Assembly (NCBI RefSeq): GCF_000721605.1
Contig: NZ_JOIZ01000001.1
Span: 1 to 64,000 of the forward strand
Length of the DNA stretch: 64,000 nt
Direction of reading: 5' to 3'
Origin: Streptomyces sp. NRRL S-37
GTDB lineage: Bacteria; Actinomycetota; Actinomycetes; Streptomycetales; Streptomycetaceae
Shown here: positions 8,286-17,260 of the stretch, piece by piece
How positions within the stretch are numbered: position 1 is the first letter of the stretch
How the letters are laid out: each line of letters starts with the position of its first letter
Notes under the pieces: generated by a model
Seen by the model: only the letters and a program-made list of their open reading frames with translations
Told to the model about the DNA's origin: nothing
Database searches by the model: none
Made by a program: the position numbers and the translations under genes

Positions 8286-8879
8286 ATGCCGATCACACCT
8301 GCCACCGCGACGAACAGCCCGTCGAACGGCGCCGCCGAGCCGATTTTGCTGGAACTGGTCGACGAGGACGGCGTGACGACCGGCACGGCGGAGAAGCTCG
8401 CCGCCCACCAGCCGCCGGGGCGGCTGCACCGGGCGTTCTCGGTGTTCCTGTTCGACGAGCGCGGGCGGCTGCTGCTGCAGCGGCGGGCGCTGGGCAAGTA
8501 CCACTCCCCCGGTGTGTGGTCCAACACCTGCTGCGGTCACCCCTATCCCGGTGAGGCGCCGTTCGCGGCGGCGGCCCGGCGGACCTTCGAGGAGCTGGGC
8601 GTCTCGCCGTCGCTGCTCGCCGAGGCCGGCACGGTCCGCTACAACCACCCGGACCCGGCGTCGGGCCTGGTGGAGCAGGAGTACAACCACCTTTTCGTCG
8701 GCATGGTGCAGTCGCCGCCGCGGCCGGACCCGCGGGAGGTGGCGACCACCGCGTTCGTGACCCCGGCGGAGCTGGCGGAGTGGCACGCGGAGGACACCTT
8801 CTCGGCCTGGTTCCCGACCGTCCTGGACGCGGCCCGCCCGGCGGTCCGCGAACTGACGGGACCGTCGGCGGGTTGGTGA
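8286..8879 (+). CDS. idi: Isopentenyl-diphosphate delta-isomerase (type I)
   Basis: 197 residues from ATG 8286. This start is preferred over the in-frame ATG at 8280 because GAAGGA ends at 8280, leaving correct spacing only for 8286. It is a Nudix-fold enzyme that interconverts isopentenyl and dimethylallyl diphosphate for isoprenoid synthesis. The catalytic cysteine lies in WSNTCCGHP (residues 78-86), the Nudix-like segment is AAARRTFEELG, and the catalytic glutamate is in QEYNHLFVG (131-139). It stands alone, with an RsbW-like kinase gene converging on it 10 bp away. Confidence 0.93.
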   Translation: MPITPATATNSPSNGAAEPILLELVDEDGVTTGTAEKLAAHQPPGRLHRAFSVFLFDERGRLLLQRRALGKYHSPGVWSNTCCGHPYPGEAPFAAAARRTFEELGVSPSLLAEAGTVRYNHPDPASGLVEQEYNHLFVGMVQSPPRPDPREVATTAFVTPAELAEWHAEDTFSAWFPTVLDAARPAVRELTGPSAGW

Positions 8880-8889
8880 CCTGGAGGAT

Positions 8890-9351
8890 CTAGGAGATTC
8901 CCGCGGGCTTGAGCGGCAGGGCGGCCCAGATCACCTTGCCGCCGGTGGCGGTGTGCTCGACGTCGCACACCCCGCCCGCCTCGCGGGTGATCTCCCGCAC
9001 CAGGAGCAGGCCGCGGCCGCCGGTGCGGCCGTGGTCGGTCTCCAGGGCGGTGGGCCGGTAGGGGTGGTTGTCCTCCACGGACACCCGGACCCACTCGGCC
9101 CCGACGGCGACCTCGACGGCGAGCGTCGGGGACAGCAGCGCCGCGTGCCGTACGGCGTTGGTGACCAGCTCGGAGACGATCAGCAGCAGTCCCTGCGCGA
9201 TGTCGTCCGCGGCCGGTACCCCCTGGCTCAGCAGCAGCTCCCGCACGGCGTGACGGGCCTGCGGGACCGAGGCGTCGACGGCCGGGGCGGTGAATCGCCA
9301 GACACCTTCGTACGGCAGCGGATCGCCGCTCTCACGCTCGATTGTCACCAC
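8890..9351 (-). CDS. RsbW/SpoIIAB-like ATP-binding regulatory protein
   Basis: 153-residue GHKL ATPase domain of the anti-sigma-factor kinase type, very numerous in Streptomyces. The N box appears as VSELVTNAVRHA, the G1 box as VSVEDNHPYRP, and the glycine lid as GRTGGRGLLLV. There is no sensor or membrane region. Such proteins bind a sigma factor or phosphorylate an anti-sigma antagonist; no sigma factor or STAS-domain partner is adjacent, so the target is unknown. Two adjacent GTG codons can serve as start. Confidence 0.85.
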   Translation of the reverse strand: MVTIERESGDPLPYEGVWRFTAPAVDASVPQARHAVRELLLSQGVPAADDIAQGLLLIVSELVTNAVRHAALLSPTLAVEVAVGAEWVRVSVEDNHPYRPTALETDHGRTGGRGLLLVREITREAGGVCDVEHTATGGKVIWAALPLKPAGIS

Positions 9352-9488
9352 ACGTCGAGTGTTGGGCTCCTCGGTCCCGCTCCCCGCCCCTGAACAGAAG
9401 TCAGCGGATATCGAGCGTTTCCGACCGTCCGCGTATGCCCCGGTCGCTCACGGGACCGTTCCGGTCCGTCCTGTGCCGGGTCGGCGCA

Positions 9489-10151
9489 CTATTCGGGTTG
9501 TACGGGTTTGGCGGCCCGGTGGTCACCGCCGTGCGGCTCCTCCCCCGGCGCCCGCGTCGTGGCCTCCTTCTCGCCGGCCAGCCGGTCGGAGACCATGCCG
9601 ACGATCCGGCGTCCGCCGTAGCCGGTGGCGATCAGGCCGAGACCGTCGAAGAGCAGGGAGAGGGAGAAGAACGTACCGATGACGTACTGGCTGCTGCTGG
9701 GCCAGGTGGCCAGCACCAGGATGCCCAGGAGCAGCCCGAAGGCGCCCTGCACCAGCGTCCACCCGAACTGCGGCCCGCGCACCACCAGGCTGCCGACGAG
9801 GCGGAACACCCCGCCGGTGAGGAACAGCAGCGCGGCGAACATGGTGAGCGCCTCGGCCGCGGCCTCCGGTGTCTTCAGGACGACCACGCCGGCCGCGATG
9901 TTCAGGGCCGCGACGACCACGCCGAGCCAGAAGAAGTTGGTGTGCCGCGCCTGGACGGCGTGCAGCAGTCCGACCAGGCCGCCGATCAGCAGCAGCCAGC
10001 CGAACAGCAGCATCGAGGTCAGGGTGGCCAGGCCGGTGTAGATCAGGCCGACCAGGCCCGCGACGACCAGGATCACGCCGAGCACGGCGAGCCAGCTGAA
10101 ACCGCGGCTCAGTTTCGCGGCCTCGCCCTGGGGCGTGGTGGACTTGGCCAT
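9489..10151 (-). CDS. HdeD-family (DUF308) membrane protein
   Basis: 220 residues with about six membrane helices arranged as short hydrophobic repeats (for example WLAVLGVILVVAGLVGLIY and SLLFDGLGLIATGYGGRR), matching the HdeD/DUF308 family. The E. coli member is linked to acid resistance at high cell density; the Streptomyces function is unknown. The C-terminus is hydrophilic, rich in Glu, Arg and Gly. The gene stands alone between divergent and convergent neighbours. Confidence 0.82.
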   Translation of the reverse strand: MAKSTTPQGEAAKLSRGFSWLAVLGVILVVAGLVGLIYTGLATLTSMLLFGWLLLIGGLVGLLHAVQARHTNFFWLGVVVAALNIAAGVVVLKTPEAAAEALTMFAALLFLTGGVFRLVGSLVVRGPQFGWTLVQGAFGLLLGILVLATWPSSSQYVIGTFFSLSLLFDGLGLIATGYGGRRIVGMVSDRLAGEKEATTRAPGEEPHGGDHRAAKPVQPE

Positions 10152-10264
10152 GACTGCCTCCTCGCTCCCGTTCCCCCTCGTCCCAGTCTCCGCCGTCCGC
10201 CCGCCGTCCGCCGGACGGAGCCCCGTCGGCCGGGGCTTTGACCGGGGCGGATAGCATCCGGCGC

Positions 10265-11020
10265 ATGGAGCCCCAGCTGCTGCACGGCGTCACCGGGCAC
10301 GTCGCCACGGTCGTCATCCGCCATCCGGAGAAGCGCAACGCCATGACGGCCGCGATGTGGGGTTCCCTGCCGCCGCTGCTGGAAACGCTGGCGGCCGATC
10401 CGGACGTACGGGTGCTGGTGCTCACCGGTGAGGGCGGGACGTTCTGCGCCGGCGCCGACATCTCCACGCTCCAGGGGTCGGCGCTCGAGGCGCAGCGGCT
10501 GGCCGTGGCGGCGGAGGAGGCGCTCGCCGCCTTCCCCAAGCCGACCCTGGCGGCGGTCCGCGGGCACTGCGTGGGCGGCGGGGCACAGCTCGCGGCCGCC
10601 TGCGATCTGCGGTTCGCCGAGGAGGGGGCACTGTTCGGGGTGACCCCGGCGAAGCTCGGCATCGTCTACCCGGCCTCCGCGACCCGGCGGCTGGTCTCCC
10701 TGGTGGGCCCGGCCACCGCCAAGTACCTGCTGTTCTCGGGCGAGTTGATCGACGCCGGGCGGGCGCTGCGCACCGGCCTGGTGGACGAGGTGCTGTCCGG
10801 GGGCGAACTGGACGGGCGGGTCGCGGAGTTCACCCGGATCCTGGCGTCCCGGTCGCGGCTGACGCAGGCGGCGGCGAAGGAGTTCGCGGACGGCCGCACC
10901 GACCGGGACGCGTACTGGGGCGAGCGGGCCGCGGAGAGCGGCGACGCCGCGGAGGGCGTCGCCGCGTTCCTGGAGCGCAGGACGCCGCGCTTCACCTGGA
11001 GCGTGCCTACGTCAGGGTGA
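10265..11020 (+). CDS. Enoyl-CoA hydratase/isomerase family protein
   Basis: 251 residues from ATG 10265 (nine codons inside the longest open frame, where similarity begins). It is a crotonase-fold protein acting on an acyl-CoA thioester in the cytoplasm. The oxyanion-hole residues lie in GTFCAGADIS and in CVGGGAQLAAACDLRFA, followed by FGVTPAKLGIVYP. Its last 14 bases overlap the convergent DJ-1 gene. The acyl substrate is not predictable; it is separate from the beta-oxidation operon at 23.6-28.2 kb. Confidence 0.87.
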   Translation: MEPQLLHGVTGHVATVVIRHPEKRNAMTAAMWGSLPPLLETLAADPDVRVLVLTGEGGTFCAGADISTLQGSALEAQRLAVAAEEALAAFPKPTLAAVRGHCVGGGAQLAAACDLRFAEEGALFGVTPAKLGIVYPASATRRLVSLVGPATAKYLLFSGELIDAGRALRTGLVDEVLSGGELDGRVAEFTRILASRSRLTQAAAKEFADGRTDRDAYWGERAAESGDAAEGVAAFLERRTPRFTWSVPTSG

Positions 11021-11642
11021 AGCGGCTCTTCGACCGGAACTCCTCGACGAGGTGCGCGGGCGCCTTGTGCGGGGAGCCGGCGTCGTAGGGCGGCTGCGGG
11101 TCGTACTCGGTGAGCAGCTGGACGGCCTGGGCGTGTTCGTCGCCGGCGACCCGGCCGAGCAGGGTGAGCCCCATGTCGATGCCGGAGGAGACACCGGCCG
11201 CGGTGACGTACTTGCCGTCGGTCACCACCCGTTCCCCGGTCGGCTCGGCGCCGTACCGCTTCAGGTGGTCGAGCGCGAGCCAGTGGGAGGTGGCCCGGCG
11301 CCCCCGGAGGAGTCCGGCCGCGGCCAGCAGCAGGGATCCGGTGCACACCGACGTCGTCCAGGTGCTGGTGGCGTCGGCGGCGCGCAGCCAGTCCAGCAGG
11401 GCCTCGTTCTCCATCTGGGGCGTCTGGCCGGGGCCGCCGGGGACGACCACGATGTCCGGACGCGGTACCTCGTCCAGGGTCTTGTCGGCGGTGATCGCGA
11501 GCGCGCCGGTGTCGGTGCGCACGGGTCCGGTGCGTTCGGCGACGAACACGGTCCGCGCGTCCGGGAGCCGGCCGAGGGTCTCGTAGGGGCCCACCGCGTC
11601 GAGGGCGGTGAAGCGGTCGAAGAGGACGATGGCGATCTGCAT
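11007..11642 (-). CDS. DJ-1/PfpI-family protein (isonitrile hydratase-like)
   Basis: 211 residues of class-I glutamine-amidotransferase-like fold. The nucleophile elbow is SVCTGS with Cys100, the N-terminus is typical (IAIVLFDRFTALDAVGPYE), and VVPGGPG precedes it. Related enzymes include isonitrile hydratase and stress-linked DJ-1 proteins. It lies 10 bp downstream of a GlxA regulator that carries the same fold, so the two are probably one transcript and functionally paired. The substrate is not known. Confidence 0.85.
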   Translation of the reverse strand: MQIAIVLFDRFTALDAVGPYETLGRLPDARTVFVAERTGPVRTDTGALAITADKTLDEVPRPDIVVVPGGPGQTPQMENEALLDWLRAADATSTWTTSVCTGSLLLAAAGLLRGRRATSHWLALDHLKRYGAEPTGERVVTDGKYVTAAGVSSGIDMGLTLLGRVAGDEHAQAVQLLTEYDPQPPYDAGSPHKAPAHLVEEFRSKSRFTLT

Positions 11643-11652
11643 CGGGTGCCTT

Positions 11653-12615
11653 TCAGGTGTGGGCGGGTGCGGGCCGGAAGCGGCGGCGGTACTCCGCCGG
11701 TGAGGTGCCGAGGGTCCGGACGAAGGCGCGGCGCATCGCCTCGGGGGTGCCGTAGCCGCTGGCGCGGGAGATCTCCTCGACGCCGTCGGCGCTGTCCTCC
11801 AGCAGGCGGCGGGCGTGTTCGAGGCGTACCCGGTCGACGTAGCGGCCCGGTGTCATGCCGGTCTCGGTGTGGAAGGCGCGGGCGAAGTGGCGCGGGGAGA
11901 GGGCTGCGCGGGCGGCGAGGGCCTCGACGCTCAGATCGGCGCCGGGGTGCTCGGTGATCCACTGCTGTACGTCGCGCAGCGGTGCGCGCCGCGCGGTCTG
12001 GGCGGCGAGCTGGGCGCTGAACTGGGCCTGGTTCCCGGGCCGGCGCAGGAACACCACCAGGTGCCGGGCGACGGTGAGCGCGGCCTGGCGGCCGAGGTCC
12101 TCCTCGACCAGGGCGAGCGCGAGGTCGATGCCCGAGGTGACACCGGCGGAGGTGGCGACGTGGCCGTCCCGGACGTAGACGGGGTCCGGGTCCACCTCGA
12201 CGGCCGGGTGGTTCCTGGCCAGCGTGTCGCAGTAGGCCCAGTGCGTGGTGGCGCGACGGCCGTCCAGCAGCCCGGCCCCGGCGAGCAGGGCCGCCCCCGT
12301 GCAGACGGAGACCAGCCGCTCGGCACGCGGCCCGTGCCGGCGCAGCCAGTCGGTCAGCCGCGGGTCGGGCCGGCGGGTGCCCCGGCCGCCGGGCACGAGC
12401 AGCGTGTGCGGCTCCGGCGCGTCGGCCAGCGCCCCGTCCGGTACGACGGTCAGCCCGCTGGTCGTGCGCACGGGAGCGCCGTCCAGTGAGGCGGTGCTCA
12501 GCCGGTACGTCCCCGGGGTGTGCTGCTCGGCGCCCGCGAAGACCTCCACGGGGCCGGTGACATCGAGGCTCTGCACGCCGTCGAAGAGGACGACGAGAAC
12601 GGTTCGCTGCGCCAT
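11653..12615 (-). CDS. GlxA-family AraC-type transcriptional regulator
   Basis: 320 residues from ATG 12615, where the DJ-1-like domain begins (VLVVLFDGVQSLDVTGPVEV). The open frame reaches further upstream but lacks family similarity there. Residues 1 to about 190 form a DJ-1/PfpI sensor domain with SVCTGAALLAGAG. The C-terminal 100 residues are an AraC double helix-turn-helix with LSPRHFARAFHTETG and a second helix pair in ISRASGYGTPEAMRRAF. It precedes and probably controls the DJ-1 gene 10 bp downstream. The inducer is unknown. Confidence 0.88.
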   Translation of the reverse strand: MAQRTVLVVLFDGVQSLDVTGPVEVFAGAEQHTPGTYRLSTASLDGAPVRTTSGLTVVPDGALADAPEPHTLLVPGGRGTRRPDPRLTDWLRRHGPRAERLVSVCTGAALLAGAGLLDGRRATTHWAYCDTLARNHPAVEVDPDPVYVRDGHVATSAGVTSGIDLALALVEEDLGRQAALTVARHLVVFLRRPGNQAQFSAQLAAQTARRAPLRDVQQWITEHPGADLSVEALAARAALSPRHFARAFHTETGMTPGRYVDRVRLEHARRLLEDSADGVEEISRASGYGTPEAMRRAFVRTLGTSPAEYRRRFRPAPAHT

Positions 12616-12770
12616 GCCGTCGATTCTTGGCGGTACCCGGCATGGCCGCAACGACGGGTTCCCCACCTTTCCTGCCATGCCCGGACCGGGACGGCGTGCA
12701 TGGTGAGGCGTTGACGAGGTACACGCAGTCGGACCCGGCCGACGGGGCCGGGAGACGGAAGGAGAGACAC

Positions 12771-12902
12771 GTGCTGCGTGCCATCGCGGATGTCCTGCGC
12801 CAGATCGGCGGAGCCATCGCCACCGTAGTGACCCTGCCGTTCCGGGCGCTCGCCAGGCTGTTCGGCGGGGCCTCGTCCACCGCCCGGGGCCGCCGCGCCT
12901 GA
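12771..12902 (+). CDS. LPFR-motif small protein
   Basis: 43 residues starting at GTG 12771, eight bases after a clear GGAAGGA Shine-Dalgarno. The sequence is an amphipathic N-terminal helix, then VVTLPFRALARLFGG with the LPFR motif for which a small Streptomyces family is named, and a basic tail. Hydrophobic and arginine residues suggest membrane association, but the function is unknown. It sits in the gap between the divergent glxA gene and tex, and its recognisable motif and good ribosome-binding site argue that it is real despite its size. Confidence 0.75.
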   Translation: MLRAIADVLRQIGGAIATVVTLPFRALARLFGGASSTARGRRA

Positions 12903-13007
12903 CGCCGCCCGCGCGGTCCCCGGGCGAGTCGCCGCCCTGATCCCCGATTGTCGGCACCACCTGCCACAATTGCCGCGCAACCTCAGTGGAGAAGGCGGTA
13001 CGGGAAC

Positions 13008-15371
13008 GTGACGACACCCCTGGCAGGGTCCATCGAAGGCAGGATCGCCGAGGAGCTCGGCGTACGGGAGCGGCAGGTCAAGGCCGCGGTGGAGCTGCTC
13101 GACGGCGGTTCGACCGTGCCCTTCATCGCCCGCTACCGCAAAGAAGCGACCGAGATGCTCGACGACGCGCAGCTGCGCACGCTCGAGGAGCGGCTGCGCT
13201 ATCTGCGGGAGCTGGAGGAGCGCCGGACGGCGATCCTGGAGTCGGTGCGCGAGCAGGGCAAGCTGACGGACGAGCTCGAGGCGCGGATCCGCGGTGCGGA
13301 GACCAAGGCACGCCTGGAGGACATCTACCTGCCGTACAAGCCCAAGCGGCGCACCAAGGCGCAGATCGCGCGTGAGGCGGGGCTCGAGCCGCTGGCGGAG
13401 GGGCTGCTCGCCGATCCGGGCGTCGAGCCCCTCGCCGCGGCCGCCGCGTTCGTGGACGCCGGCAAGGGTGTCGCCGATCCGCAGGCCGCCCTGGACGGTG
13501 CGCGGGCGATCCTCACCGAGCGGTTCTCGGAGGACGCCGACCTGATCGGCGAGCTGCGCGAGCGCATGTGGGCGCGCGGGCGGCTGGTCGCGAAGGTGCG
13601 CGACGGCAAGGAGGAGGCGGGGGCGAAGTTCTCCGACTACTTCGACTTCGCCGAGCCCTTCACCGACCTGCCCTCGCACCGGATCCTGGCGATGCTGCGC
13701 GGCGAGAAGGAGGAGGTCCTCGACCTCGTCCTGGAGCCGGAGGAGCCGGTGGACGGCCCGTCGTCGTACGAGGGGATCGTCGCCGGCCGGTTCGGGATCT
13801 CCCAGCAGGGGCGTCCGGCCGACAAGTGGCTGGGCGACACGGTCCGCTGGGCCTGGCGTACGCGCATCCTGGTGCACCTCGGCATCGACCTGCGGCTGCG
13901 GCTGCGGACGGCGGCGGAGGACGAGGCGGTGCGGGTCTTCGCGGCCAATCTGCGCGACCTGCTGCTCGCCGCCCCGGCCGGTACGCGCGCGACGCTGGGC
14001 CTCGACCCCGGTTTCCGTACGGGCGTGAAGGTCGCCGTGGTGGACGCAACCGGCAAGGTCGTCGCCACGGACGTCATCCATCCGCATGTCCCGGCCAACC
14101 GGTGGGACGAGGCGATCGCGAAGCTGGCGCGGCTGGCGAAGGAGCACGCGGTCGAGCTGATCGCGATCGGCAACGGCACGGCGTCCCGTGAGACCGACAA
14201 GCTCGCCGGTGAACTCATCACCAAGCACCCCGAGTTGAAGCTGACCAAGGTGATGGTGTCCGAGGCGGGTGCCTCCGTGTACTCGGCGTCCGCCTTCGCC
14301 TCGCAGGAGCTGCCCGACATGGACGTGTCGCTGCGCGGCGCGGTGTCGATCGCGCGCCGGCTCCAGGACCCGCTGGCCGAGCTGGTGAAGATCGACCCGA
14401 AGTCGATCGGGGTCGGCCAGTACCAGCACGACCTGTCCGAGGTGAAGCTGTCGCGTTCGCTGGACGCGGTGGTGGAGGACTGTGTGAACGGCGTGGGTGT
14501 GGACGTCAACACCGCGTCGGCGCCGCTGCTGGCACGGGTCTCCGGCATCACGTCCGGGCTCGCCGAGAACATCGTGGCGCACCGGGACTCCAACGGGCCG
14601 TTCCGGTCGCGGAGCGAGCTGAAGAAGGTGGCGCGGCTCGGCCCGAAGGCGTACGAGCAGTGTGCGGGCTTCCTGCGGATCCGTGGCGGTGACGATCCGC
14701 TGGACGCGTCCAGTGTGCACCCGGAGGCGTATCCGGTGGTGCGGCGGATGGTGAAGTCCTCCGGGGCGGAGGTCGCCGCGCTGATCGGGAACACGGCGGT
14801 GCTGCGGTCGCTGCGGGCCGAGGACTTCGTGGACGAGAAGTTCGGTCTGCCGACCGTGGGCGACATCCTGAAGGAGCTGGAGAAGCCGGGGCGGGACCCT
14901 CGGCCAGCGTTCAGGACCGCCGTCTTCAAGGAGGGGGTGGAGAAGATCTCCGACCTGGCCTCCGGGATGGTGCTGGAGGGCGTCGTGACGAACGTGGCCG
15001 CGTTCGGGGCGTTCGTGGACGTCGGTGTGCACCAGGACGGGCTGGTGCATGTGTCGGCCATGTCGAGGACGTTCGTGAAGGATCCCCGGGACGTGGTGAA
15101 GCCGGGGGACATCGTCAAGGTGAAGGTGCTGGACGTCGATCTTCCGCGGAAGAGGATCGCGCTGACGCTGCGGCTGGACGACGAGGCCGCGCCTCAGGGG
15201 GAGCAGCGGGGGCAGCGCGGGGAGCAGCGGCAAGGGGGGCGCCCTCCCAGGCAGCGGCAGCAGCAGGGGCGGTCCGGTTCCGGGGGCGGAGGGAAGGGGC
15301 GGTCCGCGGCCGCGCCTGCTCCCGCGAACGGGGCGATGGCCGACGCGTTGCGGCGGGCCGGGCTGGCGTAG
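13008..15371 (+). CDS. tex: Tex-family RNA-binding transcription accessory protein
   Basis: 787 residues from GTG 13008, chosen for the upstream GGAGAAGG and because family similarity begins there. N-terminal helical region includes [19 protein letters not shown]; the YqgF-like core begins at [18 protein letters not shown]; a helix-hairpin-helix region includes [14 protein letters not shown]; and the S1 RNA-binding domain near residues 655-725 reads [20 protein letters not shown]. The tail is Gln/Gly/Arg-rich. Tex proteins bind nucleic acid and transcription complexes, with roles in expression and stress tolerance. Monocistronic; a repeat lies just downstream. Confidence 0.93.
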   Translation: MTTPLAGSIEGRIAEELGVRERQVKAAVELLDGGSTVPFIARYRKEATEMLDDAQLRTLEERLRYLRELEERRTAILESVREQGKLTDELEARIRGAETKARLEDIYLPYKPKRRTKAQIAREAGLEPLAEGLLADPGVEPLAAAAAFVDAGKGVADPQAALDGARAILTERFSEDADLIGELRERMWARGRLVAKVRDGKEEAGAKFSDYFDFAEPFTDLPSHRILAMLRGEKEEVLDLVLEPEEPVDGPSSYEGIVAGRFGISQQGRPADKWLGDTVRWAWRTRILVHLGIDLRLRLRTAAEDEAVRVFAANLRDLLLAAPAGTRATLGLDPGFRTGVKVAVVDATGKVVATDVIHPHVPANRWDEAIAKLARLAKEHAVELIAIGNGTASRETDKLAGELITKHPELKLTKVMVSEAGASVYSASAFASQELPDMDVSLRGAVSIARRLQDPLAELVKIDPKSIGVGQYQHDLSEVKLSRSLDAVVEDCVNGVGVDVNTASAPLLARVSGITSGLAENIVAHRDSNGPFRSRSELKKVARLGPKAYEQCAGFLRIRGGDDPLDASSVHPEAYPVVRRMVKSSGAEVAALIGNTAVLRSLRAEDFVDEKFGLPTVGDILKELEKPGRDPRPAFRTAVFKEGVEKISDLASGMVLEGVVTNVAAFGAFVDVGVHQDGLVHVSAMSRTFVKDPRDVVKPGDIVKVKVLDVDLPRKRIALTLRLDDEAAPQGEQRGQRGEQRQGGRPPRQRQQQGRSGSGGGGKGRSAAAPAPANGAMADALRRAGLA

Positions 15372-15383
15372 GCGCGGGCCGGT

Positions 15384-15529
15384 TGGGGCTGGGCGGGGGT
15401 GGGTTTCGCGGACCGGCGCTTGCCGGGTGCCTCCCCCACTCCCGGCTTCGCTCGAGCGGGAGGTACCCCCACCGCCCACCCGTGCCGCCCTGGGGGCACC
15501 TCCCAGGCCCTTGAGGCACTGGGGGAGGC
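15384..15529 (-). repeat. Dispersed hairpin-rich repeat, copy 1
   Basis: Between the convergent tex and ABC-F genes. On the minus strand, a first module (15489-15529) begins GCCTCCCCCAGTGCC and contains GGGCCTGGGAGGTGCCCCCA. A second (about 15427-15470) contains CCCGCTCGAGCG and GAGTGGGGGAGGCACCC. The same modules in the same order occur at 62075-62201, and the first alone at 55397-55433. Both modules fold into GC-rich hairpins. No coding capacity. Confidence 0.7.
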
Positions 15530-15565
15530 GCGACTGCCCGCGGAGTGGTGCAGAGCTGCCCGCGG

Positions 15566-17212
15566 TTACGCAGGGGTCTCCGTTACCTTGCCGTCTGTGA
15601 CCTCCAGGCGTCTGGTCACCCGCACCGCGTCGAGCATGCGGCGGTCGTGGGTGATCAGGAGGAGGGTGCCCTGGTAGGTGTTCAGGGCTGATTCGAGTTG
15701 TTCGATGGCCGGCAGGTCCAGGTGGTTGGTCGGCTCGTCGAGGATCAGGAGGTTGACGCCCCTGCCCTGGAGGAGGGCCAGGGCGGCCCTCGTGCGTTCA
15801 CCCGGGGAGAGGGTGGCCGCCGGGCGCATGACGTGGTCCGCCTTGAGGCCGAACTTGGCCAGCAGCGTGCGGATGTCGGCCGGCTCCAGGTCGGGGACCG
15901 CGGGGCGGAACGCGTCGAGCAGGGCTTCGGGGCCGTGGAACAGCGCGCGGGCCTGGTCGACCTCGCCGAGGAGTACGCCCGAGCCCAGGGCGGCGTGTCC
16001 GGCGTCGAGCGGGACGCGGCCCAGGAGGGCGCCGAGGAGCGTGGACTTGCCCGCGCCGTTGGCGCCCGTCACCGCCACCCGGTCGGCCCAGTCGATCTGC
16101 AGGGAGACCGGGCCGAGGGTGAAGTCGCCGCGCCGTACCTCGGCGTCCCGCAGCGTCGCCACCACCGCGCCCGAGCGGGGGGCCGACGCGATCTCCATGC
16201 GCAGCTCCCACTCCTTGCGCGGCTCCTCGACCACCTCCAGGCGTTCGATCATGCGCTGCGTCTGACGCGCCTTCGCGGCCTGCTTCTCGCTGGTCTCGCT
16301 ACGGAACTTGCGGCCGATCTTGTCGTTGTCGTTGCCCGCTTTGCGGCGCGCGTTCTTCACGCCCTTGTCCATCCAGGCGCGCTGCGTCTGCGCCCGGTCC
16401 TGGAGCGCGGCCTTCTTGTCGGCGTACTCCTCGTACTCGTCGCGGGCGTGCCGGCGGGCCACGTCCCGCTCCTCCAGGTAGGCCTCGTAGCCACCGCCGT
16501 AGAGGTTGATCTGCCGCTGGGCGAGGTCGAGTTCGAGGACCTTGGTGACCGTGCGGGTGAGGAACTCGCGGTCGTGGCTGACGACGACCGTGCCGGCGCG
16601 CAGGCCGGTCACGAAGCGTTCGAGGCGTTCCAGGCCGTCCAGGTCGAGGTCGTTGGTCGGCTCGTCGAGGAGGAAGACGTCGTAGCGGGAGAGGAGGAGG
16701 GAGGCGAGCCCGGCACGGGCCGCCTGGCCGCCGGAGAGCGAGGTCATCGGCTGGTCCAGGCCGACGGCCAGGCCGAGGGAGTCGGCGACCTCCTCGGCGC
16801 GCTCGTCGAGGTCGGCGCCGCCCAGGGACAGCCAGCGCTCCAGGCTGGTGGCGTACGCGTCGTCCGCGCCCGGCGCGCCGTCGACCAGGGCCTGGGTCGC
16901 CTCGTCCATGGTCCGCTGGGCCTCGGCGACACCGGTACGGCGGGCCAGGAACGCCCGCACGCTCTCGCCGGGCCGGCGCTCCGGCTCCTGCGGGAGGTGC
17001 CCGACGGTCGCGGTGGGCGGGGAGAGGCGCAGCTCGCCCTGTTCCGGTGTGGTGAGGCCGGCGAGCAGGCGCAGCAGCGTGGACTTGCCCGCGCCGTTGG
17101 CACCGACCAGACCGATCACGTCGCCGGGCGCGACGACGAGGTCGAGGCCGGTGAACAGGGAGCGGTCGCCGTGCCCGGCGGCGAGGTTCTTGGCGACGAG
17201 GGTGGCAGTCAT
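15566..17212 (-). CDS. ABC-F family ATPase
   Basis: 548-residue soluble protein with two ABC ATPase domains and no membrane segment, as in translation-factor ABC-F proteins. First Walker A GANGAGKST at residues 37-45, signature SLSGGQ, Walker B LLDEPTNDLDL; second Walker A GANGAGKST, signature TLSPGE, Walker B LDEPTNHLDL. The basic inter-domain linker (about residues 230-320, e.g. KGVKNARRKAGNDNDKIG) is where the ribosome-probing interdomain region lies. It acts on the ribosome, possibly in translation rescue or antibiotic protection. It is a different subgroup from the ABC-F at 33472-35097, and no leader is evident here. Confidence 0.9.
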   Translation of the reverse strand: MTATLVAKNLAAGHGDRSLFTGLDLVVAPGDVIGLVGANGAGKSTLLRLLAGLTTPEQGELRLSPPTATVGHLPQEPERRPGESVRAFLARRTGVAEAQRTMDEATQALVDGAPGADDAYATSLERWLSLGGADLDERAEEVADSLGLAVGLDQPMTSLSGGQAARAGLASLLLSRYDVFLLDEPTNDLDLDGLERLERFVTGLRAGTVVVSHDREFLTRTVTKVLELDLAQRQINLYGGGYEAYLEERDVARRHARDEYEEYADKKAALQDRAQTQRAWMDKGVKNARRKAGNDNDKIGRKFRSETSEKQAAKARQTQRMIERLEVVEEPRKEWELRMEIASAPRSGAVVATLRDAEVRRGDFTLGPVSLQIDWADRVAVTGANGAGKSTLLGALLGRVPLDAGHAALGSGVLLGEVDQARALFHGPEALLDAFRPAVPDLEPADIRTLLAKFGLKADHVMRPAATLSPGERTRAALALLQGRGVNLLILDEPTNHLDLPAIEQLESALNTYQGTLLLITHDRRMLDAVRVTRRLEVTDGKVTETPA

Positions 17213-17260
17213 CAGACCGCCGATCCTAATGGCCGCGCGCGGCCGGACGCGCCCCGGTTC

